Shown: piece after piece, positions 8,276 through 12,686 of the stretch
Layout of the letters: the number at the start of each line of letters is the position of its first letter
Numbering within the stretch: position 1 is the stretch's first letter
NCBI GenBank assembly: GCA_009775705.1
Contig: VSQE01000072.1
Coordinates: forward strand, 1 to 12,686
Reading direction: 5' to 3'
Length of the DNA: 12,686 bases
Origin: Prevotellamassilia sp.
GTDB taxonomy: Bacteria; Bacteroidota; Bacteroidia; Bacteroidales; Bacteroidaceae
Translations under genes and position numbers: made by a program
The notes under the pieces: model-generated
Databases searched by the model: none
What the model saw: only the letters and a program-made list of their open reading frames with translations
Told to the model about the DNA's origin: nothing

Positions 8276-10156
8276 CTATTTGAGTTTTCGTCGATAGCGT
8301 TGATTAGGATGATTTGGTATAGAAGTATATTCTCTTTCCAAAATACCTTTGGAAATCAACATCGGTAAAACATGATTCCGTAAGTACGATTTATCTTTCC
8401 CAAGTATCTGAGTGAGTTCTTGAATAGTACGCCATTCTGAAGTTATCTCATAAATAAGCCCCTCCATTTCAGTCGGACGCAAACGCTTCTTCTTTAAAAG
8501 ACACTGCGCTTTTGCACTTATAATATGATCTTCTGTAGTTGTATTGCTATTATCATTAGAACTGTCAACATTAGAGCCTAAGCTGTCAATATTAGAGCCT
8601 AAGCTGTCAACATTAGCACTATTGCTTACAACATTATTGCTTGATATTATATTTGCAAGTCTATATTTGGTTCCACGACCATATCCATCAGAGGATAGCA
8701 GACCTTGACGACACATATTTTGTAGTAATGTGGTGATGTCGGATTTATGAAGCCGTAGCACATATCTCAATCTTTCATTTGTCACATTCTCTTCAGTTAA
8801 AGCCAGGGCCAACACGGTTTGCACTTGGGGGGAAAACTTTTGTGTTTCTATGCCAAGGCGATTGTTTAATTCATCCAACACTTCCGGTTGAATTAGGGAT
8901 TGCATGGAGAGACAGAATTCAACCTTGTCTGGGCGGGTGCGCTCAAATATAAATGGAGTTTTCCAATTATTTCTTCGCCAGCCTTCTATAATCTTTGCGC
9001 CTCCACTACCTGCTTTCTCTGCAGGTCCAAGCATCATGAACATTTTTTGAAGCGTCGGATTTCGGCAGACACTTTCTCCTCCTTCAAAGAATTGTTCCTG
9101 AGAAACCAACATTGTCCCAGGATTAGAGAAGAAATAAGTGCCATTCTTGAATATTACCGTTAACGAACCTTCAGCCTTATAATCAGGATGTACACAAAGA
9201 TTTACGAATACCTCTCTGATAGCTACATGGGCCGGAGACTGATCTATTCGTTGATTATCCTTGATGCTAAAAGGCTTCGGCAAAAAACTTTGTAACCGCG
9301 GAAGTGTACGGAGATAGAATTGAAACAAATTCGCTTCCCATGTGCCGTCGGGATAGATTCGGTCTATCCAGCGTTCAGTCTCATTGATTGAAGTTTCATT
9401 GCGATAGTCGGGAAAGAAATTCGGCAAACATTCATCATCGGTAATTGCATCCGTTTTTCCGAACATCAAAATTCCGGCAACGGTGAACCCCTCTTCTCTC
9501 GATACGCGGTCTCGTCTATATGCTCCCAGTTGCTTAAGGAAGTTCAAATCATCTAAAGTTGACCAAACATGGTCCGGCTTGGCGATATTGAATAATTGAC
9601 GATACTGTCGGAGAGACTCTTTGTCAATATCTTCCAGGGTATACCCTTTAAGAATTCGTTTATCTGTAGTACGAGTGAGGTCAGCATCGGCAAACATTCT
9701 TTGCACTTCACCTCGCGTACATTTGAAATCGCCTTCATAGCCTCGCCGATATGTACCACCATAAGGATCATGACCCACATACACCGGTCGTTGATCTCTA
9801 TTGGCACGTGGTACTTTTATGATAAGTACGTAGAAATTTTCAACTTGTAACGGTTTGACATCATCATTATTAAGAAGATTTAGATTGATCGTATTTCGAT
9901 TGGCGAGTCCGGACCATAAATCTTTCTGCAATTTATCTATATCTGTTGTTGATAAATTATCTGATTTAAGCTGACCTTGTTTTTCTTTGATGCCTAATAT
10001 CAGGACACCTCCGTTAGTGTTAGCAAATGCACTATATGTCTCCCAAAACGAACCGGGGAAACCTCCTTTGGCTCCCTTAAACTCCAATTCTTCATTTTCA
10101 GCGATGTCTTGAAGTGAATTTAGAATATATGTTATCTGGGTATCAAGTAATTTCAT
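8276..10156 (-). CDS. AlbA_2 (Schlafen-like) / HATPase_c_4 family protein with winged-helix C-terminus
   Basis: A 626-residue cytosolic protein. The AlbA_2 domain (about 20-155) shows ENEELEFKGA (20-29), AFANTNGGVLILGI (43-56) and the YGGTYRRGYEGD segment (132-143). A conserved middle region has GFTVAGILMFGK (223-233). A HATPase_c_4-like region (about 308-415) holds REVFVNLCVHPDY (314-326), RNPTLQKMF (366-373) and EKAGSGGAKIIEGW (380-393). In relatives the first motif reads more like EAhxNAhxHRDY, so the ATP site here may be altered. Winged-helix-like segments follow at about 440-500 and 545-620, separated by a Ser/Asn/Asp-rich linker with a 7-residue repeat (about 514-535). Family members are usually annotated as ATP-binding proteins or putative transcriptional regulators, and Schlafen-type AlbA domains can bind or cut RNA. 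The exact role is unknown. It is a single-gene unit in AT-rich DNA, with a palindrome upstream at 10185-10201. GGA lies 9 nt before the chosen ATG. Confidence 0.85.
   Translation of the reverse strand: MKLLDTQITYILNSLQDIAENEELEFKGAKGGFPGSFWETYSAFANTNGGVLILGIKEKQGQLKSDNLSTTDIDKLQKDLWSGLANRNTINLNLLNNDDVKPLQVENFYVLIIKVPRANRDQRPVYVGHDPYGGTYRRGYEGDFKCTRGEVQRMFADADLTRTTDKRILKGYTLEDIDKESLRQYRQLFNIAKPDHVWSTLDDLNFLKQLGAYRRDRVSREEGFTVAGILMFGKTDAITDDECLPNFFPDYRNETSINETERWIDRIYPDGTWEANLFQFYLRTLPRLQSFLPKPFSIKDNQRIDQSPAHVAIREVFVNLCVHPDYKAEGSLTVIFKNGTYFFSNPGTMLVSQEQFFEGGESVCRNPTLQKMFMMLGPAEKAGSGGAKIIEGWRRNNWKTPFIFERTRPDKVEFCLSMQSLIQPEVLDELNNRLGIETQKFSPQVQTVLALALTEENVTNERLRYVLRLHKSDITTLLQNMCRQGLLSSDGYGRGTKYRLANIISSNNVVSNSANVDSLGSNIDSLGSNVDSSNDNSNTTTEDHIISAKAQCLLKKKRLRPTEMEGLIYEITSEWRTIQELTQILGKDKSYLRNHVLPMLISKGILEREYTSIPNHPNQRYRRKLK
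8562..8616. repeat. In-frame 21-bp tandem repeat inside the AlbA_2 gene
   Basis: Units at 8562-8582 and 8583-8603 differ by one base (C/T), and a 13-bp partial third copy follows at 8604-8616. The unit length is a multiple of three and encodes a NVDSLGS / NIDSLGS heptad repeat in the linker between the two winged-helix segments. Slippage would change linker length without shifting the frame. Confidence 0.9.
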
Positions 10157-10184
10157 CTATTTCCAATTTAAGACAAAGTAGAAC

Positions 10185-10201
10185 CCTCATAATTTATGAG
10201 G
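10185..10201. promoter_or_regulatory. Operator-like palindrome upstream of the AlbA_2 gene
   Basis: CCTCATAA-T-TTATGAGG is a perfect 8-bp-arm dyad with a single central base. It lies 29 bp upstream of the AlbA_2 ATG and 16 bp downstream of the predicted -7 box, close to the expected transcription start. That is a typical position for a repressor site. Autoregulation by the winged-helix part of the protein is an inference. Confidence 0.55.
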
Positions 10202-10217
10202 ATCACTTTACCATATG

Positions 10218-10245
10218 CAAATTTACTAAAGAAATTTGAGATCAA
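10218..10245 (-). promoter_or_regulatory. Candidate promoter of the AlbA_2 gene
   Basis: On the minus strand TAAATTTG (10225-10218) fully matches the TAnnTTTG -7 box. A TTG (10245-10243) lies 17 bp upstream, slightly closer than the usual 19-21. The predicted leader is about 55 nt and would contain the 10185-10201 palindrome. Confidence 0.4.
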
Positions 10246-10465
10246 CCTCACAACAAAAGGTTCTTTATCAAAAGTCCTGTTAGCATTCTATATTCATATT
10301 ATGCAAAGTGGGGCTGAATTTAAGAGTTGTTATACTTGTTTGTATTCTCTCGATATTTCCACATCTTGCATTAATAGATGGATTGTATACAAATAAACTC
10401 AATATTTCCTCCAAAAGATCGGATTTTAGCTGAACAAACCGTGCCATTTAAGACAATAAAACACT

Positions 10466-10499
10466 AATTGCCAAACAAATTATATCTTGTTTGGCAATT
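10466..10499. terminator. 13-bp-stem hairpin, possible terminator for the abiE transcript
   Basis: AATTGCCAAACAA (10466-10478) and TTGTTTGGCAATT (10487-10499) are exact reverse complements around an 8-nt loop. On the minus strand the stem is followed by a moderately U-rich AGTGTTTTATTG. It lies about 270 bp beyond the abiEii stop, so it could end the abiE transcript or belong to an unrecognised RNA. Confidence 0.5.
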
Positions 10500-10771
10500 G
10501 ATTATCTATCAGATATTTGTGTTAAAATTTCTGCTTAATACTCGTCCTCATTGAAGAATGATTTTAACACTATGTATCAGTTATTTAACCTCTGTAAACC
10601 GACTTAAATACAAACATATTTCACCATTTCAGGCAATAAAACGCAAGTCAGGAATATTCCCATACAAACAAATCGGAGCATACAAACAAAAATATTCCCG
10701 AAAGAAGATGAGTGGTAATCTTCCGCATCAGAGGATGAGTATTATTTTCTCCGAGAGCCGGAAGGACAATA

Positions 10772-11770
10772 TCACATCATGTTTATTCGCCGGTTCAAGG
10801 CTTCAAGTTCGGCTATGATTTCCTCAAAGGAGGGGGCTGGCCCCATTACCATATTCATTACCGTTTTCTTGTAATCGGCCTCCCATCGGTCGCGTATTTC
10901 CCCAGTGGGAACTATTATTAGTGATTGTCGTTTCAAAGTGTCGTAATCAAATCCTTTAAGGCCGATGAATTTCCGTCTGTGCTCTATCACGGAATCATAG
11001 AGGTTGTCATTGGCCAAAGCCTCGTCAGCTATACCGGTCTGTATGATTCTATGAACATCATAAAGATGCCTCGACATCCTTTCAATCCTTATCTCCGCCG
11101 ATGGTTTTGCAAATTCCTCATGCAACAGGAACAGTTTCTCCAGAAAAGTGCGTTGGGGTATGACGGCGTTGACCTCGACCGGATTATCCTCAAATGTGAT
11201 TTTCGGAATGTTTTGGGATATATAGGAACGAACCGACACCTTTGTCACCGGCTCTGACATGGAACGACCGCTTACTTCAATCTTGACTTGGGGAAGAACA
11301 TATTCATTGCCTTCAAATATCGGTTTGTAGGCAATGTATATGGTCTCGGGGTCTACGGTGCTGACAGTTGTCTCATTAACTGAAACTTCAACCATATCCG
11401 AAGATATTCCTTGATTCACAAGTGCGGATTCAACATCGTGTGTCATCGTGTTTCTTACGAATGAACAGGATGCTCTCCGCAGCTTGTCGCTAATCTGATT
11501 CTTGGATAGGTTCCCGGAGAAACCGAGATATTCCCGGCTGACAGCAATATCTATGTCTTCCGACATACGGTTGATAAGATTCCAACATTTACTGAGATTC
11601 GTACCTCCCTTGAAAGATATGTTGTCGGAATATGGCAGGGAGAAGACGGCTCGTAAAACTGCTGTCACCCACCAGTCTTTTTCTATTACAGCACGCGACA
11701 AACCGGTCTTGTCGCTCACATAGTCTATTATATCACGGCGGTCTTCAGCCGTCAAGTCTGTGAAAATCAT
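10772..11770 (-). CDS. abiEii: AbiEii/AbiGii-type nucleotidyltransferase toxin
   Basis: A 332-residue protein of the AbiEii (PF08843-like) group of minimal nucleotidyltransferases. These act as the toxin of type IV AbiE systems and can cause abortive infection; characterised relatives transfer nucleotides, in some cases to tRNA. The catalytic motif is intact: KGGTNLSK (residues 54-61) followed by SEDIDI (70-75; Asp72 and Asp74). Later family motifs are visible as QVKIEV (161-166), EKLFLLHEEF (211-220) and RMSRHLYDVHRI (231-242). The frame also opens upstream, with an ATG at 11821. I chose the ATG at 11770 because it begins one base after the abiEi stop codon, and because the family usually starts close before a segment like the VIEKDWWV seen here (28-35). 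The tight spacing implies translational coupling with the antitoxin. Confidence 0.9.
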   Translation of the reverse strand: MIFTDLTAEDRRDIIDYVSDKTGLSRAVIEKDWWVTAVLRAVFSLPYSDNISFKGGTNLSKCWNLINRMSEDIDIAVSREYLGFSGNLSKNQISDKLRRASCSFVRNTMTHDVESALVNQGISSDMVEVSVNETTVSTVDPETIYIAYKPIFEGNEYVLPQVKIEVSGRSMSEPVTKVSVRSYISQNIPKITFEDNPVEVNAVIPQRTFLEKLFLLHEEFAKPSAEIRIERMSRHLYDVHRIIQTGIADEALANDNLYDSVIEHRRKFIGLKGFDYDTLKRQSLIIVPTGEIRDRWEADYKKTVMNMVMGPAPSFEEIIAELEALNRRINMM

Positions 11771-11771
11771 T

Positions 11772-12389
11772 TTATTCTTCAAGTTTTTTTCTGACCCACA
11801 CAGGCGCGAGCTGTATGTCATGGGCGTAAATATCGGGAGAGACTTTTTTAACTATTTCCCTAACCCTGTTTATAATATCATCAGTGAGATTATCCTCTCC
11901 TATACTTCGTATCGCAGACACAACAAGCATCATCAGTCCGGAAACAAATTCAAACAGACGTAGTTCGTTGCTTTCCCTGAATATTATGTTCCGTCCGTTG
12001 GAAAGTCTGATTTTTTTTCTTGCTCCGTTGGTGATATATACCGCATTGGCGGGGATTTGTGAGGATAATCCCAGTTGGTTTAAAGCGTGGTCTCCGGTAG
12101 GTATTATTTTTACTTTGTCTCGTTCAGCCAACCGTTGGGCAATATCTTCTGTCGAGGGTGGTATGCAATCAAGACCCAGCGCTTCGTTTGAACGGGGAAT
12201 ACAATAAATTCCACGACTGACGCGCATAATTTCTCCACGCTTTACCATCCGGCCAAGAGTCTGTCGAACGGCTTCAGGAGAGGCAATATCCACAAAATCC
12301 GACGGAAAGAATATAGCCCCTTTCCTCATGGATTTTATTCTTTCGCGGACAACATTTTCTGATATGGATATGTCTTGCTTATTATTCAT
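11772..12389 (-). CDS. abiEi: AbiEi-type antitoxin / autoregulator (DUF6088-like)
   Basis: A 205-residue protein. The N-terminal winged-helix domain (about 12-66) contains FFPSDFVDIASPEAVRQTL and the RVSRGIYCIPR beta-wing. The C-terminal domain (about 80-200) carries the family's TGDHALNQLGLSSQIP (98-113) and VYITNGARKKI (117-127) segments. In AbiE systems the antitoxin counters the nucleotidyltransferase without binding it and represses its own promoter through inverted repeats. It is the first gene of the pair, with its stop one base before the abiEii ATG. The start is set by the palindromic promoter that ends directly at the ATG. The next in-frame Met (residue 21) would cut into the winged helix. 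Length and motifs appear complete. Confidence 0.9.
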   Translation of the reverse strand: MNNKQDISISENVVRERIKSMRKGAIFFPSDFVDIASPEAVRQTLGRMVKRGEIMRVSRGIYCIPRSNEALGLDCIPPSTEDIAQRLAERDKVKIIPTGDHALNQLGLSSQIPANAVYITNGARKKIRLSNGRNIIFRESNELRLFEFVSGLMMLVVSAIRSIGEDNLTDDIINRVREIVKKVSPDIYAHDIQLAPVWVRKKLEE

Positions 12390-12425
12390 GTCACAAAATT
12401 ACGGTATTTTTGTGACACTTACAAA
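12390..12425 (-). promoter_or_regulatory. abiE promoter overlapped by an inverted-repeat operator
   Basis: On the minus strand TTTG (12425-12422), a 20-bp spacer and TAATTTTG (12401-12394) form a full Bacteroidetes promoter. The inverted repeat GTCACAAAA (12390-12398) / TTTTGTGAC (12408-12416), with a 9-bp spacer, covers the -7 box and part of the promoter spacer, and touches the abiEi ATG (12389). A bound protein would block the polymerase. Only four bases separate the -7 box from the ATG, so the transcript should have almost no leader. Confidence 0.75.
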
Positions 12426-12516
12426 TATTCGGAATGCTTTTTTCATTGGAAAACGGTGAGTGGAAAACCCAGGCGCGGATGACCCCTGGGGCCAAAGTTG
12501 ATCTGCCCCCCCGAAG

Positions 12517-12572
12517 CCAAAATAGGGCTGACCCCTGAAGAGTTTGGCCGACGGGGGTCAGTTTTATTTTGG
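12517..12572. repeat. Inverted repeat after istB, in the IS end
   Basis: CCAAAATA (12517-12524) pairs with TATTTTGG (12565-12572), and CTGACCCC (12528-12535) with GGGGTCAG (12554-12561), with a 3 x 3 internal GGG/TTT step and an 18-nt loop. It lies directly downstream of the istB stop. It may end istB transcription, serve as a transposase-binding repeat pair, or both. Confidence 0.65.
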
Positions 12573-12573
12573 T

Positions 12574-12686
12574 TTATCTGCCTTTGAAGGCTTTGAGTTT
12601 ACGGACGCTTTCGCCGGTGAGCGTGATACGGTGTGCGGTGTGGACGATGCGGTCGAGGATGGCATCCGCCACTGTGGTGTCGCCGA
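12574..12686 (-). CDS. istB: IstB-like ATP-binding protein, C-terminal fragment
   Basis: Only the last 36 codons are inside the window, ending at TAA 12576-12574. The residues GDTTVADAILDRIVHTAHRI followed by LTGESVRKLK match the C-terminal end of IstB, the AAA+ transposition helper of IS21 elements, where a G(E/D)-T-x-ADAI-x-DR-(I/L)-x-H start and a GES-(M/V)-RK end are characteristic. IstB works with the IstA transposase in target selection. The gene is cut by the window edge, so intactness cannot be judged. Confidence 0.85.
   Translation of the reverse strand, partial: GDTTVADAILDRIVHTAHRITLTGESVRKLKAFKGR

Larger units (their letters stand above)
10157..10771. other. 615-bp AT-rich region without a supported gene
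   Basis: This lies between abiEii and the AlbA_2 gene, both minus-strand. It contains, from left to right, the AlbA_2 operator-like palindrome (10185-10201), its candidate promoter, a 13-bp-arm hairpin (10466-10499), a wider 10-bp inverted repeat (10519-10528 with 10561-10570) and a pair of 12-bp direct repeats 18 bp apart (10661-10672, 10679-10690) flanked by AATATTCCC on both sides. The plus strand holds TTTG (10490-10493) 18 bp before GATATTTG (10512-10519), a one-mismatch promoter pointing into the repeats. A small RNA or remnants of a lost gene are possible. No coding region with believable features was found. Confidence 0.5.
12457..12686 (-). mobile_element. End of an IS21-family insertion sequence (partial)
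   Basis: The region holds the 3' end of istB and a non-coding end with several subterminal repeats, as is typical of IS21. TGACCCCTG occurs at 12480-12488 and 12529-12537, and an inverted TGACCCCCG at 12560-12552. GCCAAA-N8-CTG occurs twice, starting at 12491 and 12516 (25-bp period). The outer boundary is uncertain. I place it at the TG of 12457 because IS21 ends usually begin with TG, but a nearby TGGAAAAC direct repeat (12447-12454, 12461-12468) leaves room for doubt. The rest of the element lies beyond the window. Confidence 0.65.

Noticed and set aside
10196..10396. A 66-codon plus-strand frame in the intergenic region
   Set aside because: It begins within the AlbA_2 operator/promoter region on the opposite strand, shows no domain and has no supporting promoter. 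It is kept only as part of the gene-free region.
10558..10818. An 86-codon plus-strand frame running into the 3' end of abiEii
   Set aside because: It overlaps the repeat block and the toxin gene antisense, with no recognisable features. A real small gene cannot be fully excluded.
11771..11821. An upstream ATG (11821) that would give abiEii 17 extra residues
   Set aside because: It lies inside abiEi. The ATG at 11770, one base after the abiEi stop, is the better start, with the conserved N-terminus beginning soon after.

Overview
This window looks like chromosomal DNA from a Bacteroidales gut commensal (Bacteroides, Parabacteroides or a relative). The reasons are the protein families (an OMP_b-brl_3-type outer-membrane beta-barrel, a duplicated retropepsin-like protease, a DUF6088-type AbiEi), several promoters of the Bacteroidetes form (TTTG about 20 bp upstream of TAnnTTTG), and weak Shine-Dalgarno sites. 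Genus and species cannot be fixed from the sequence.

Layout. (1) 74-2633, minus: a TonB-receptor-like outer-membrane beta-barrel gene broken by two in-frame nonsense codons and one frameshift, with a long-stem hairpin after it (16-60). (2) 2846-4709, plus: intact typA/bipA translational GTPase with a good Bacteroidetes promoter. It is followed by three 17-bp near-palindromes at an exact 21-bp period, then a two-way hairpin terminator shared with the convergent copA. (3) 4847-8010, minus: a probable two-gene operon, an exported bilobed aspartyl protease followed 11 bp later by a P1B-1 copper-exporting ATPase. (4) 8011-12456: a visibly AT-richer stretch with an AlbA_2/HATPase (Schlafen-like) protein and a two-gene AbiE toxin-antitoxin pair, separated by a 615-bp gene-free region. 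(5) About 12457-12686: one end of an IS21-family element, with the C-terminus of IstB and a nest of subterminal repeats, running off the window.

How the parts fit. Regions 1-3 look like core genome. Region 4 differs in base composition, is next to an IS end and carries defence-type families, so it reads as an acquired accessory or defence island (inference). Both island operons have a palindrome placed where a repressor would sit. For abiE, a TTTG-20-TAATTTTG promoter is overlapped by a 9-bp-arm inverted repeat directly against the ATG, which implies autoregulation and a leaderless or nearly leaderless mRNA. For the AlbA_2 gene, a 17-bp palindrome lies just downstream of a predicted -7 box. 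I did not find a clearly new multi-gene system. The most distinctive signals are the 21-bp-phased palindromes after bipA, the leaderless abiE control region, and the in-frame 21-bp repeat in the AlbA_2 linker.
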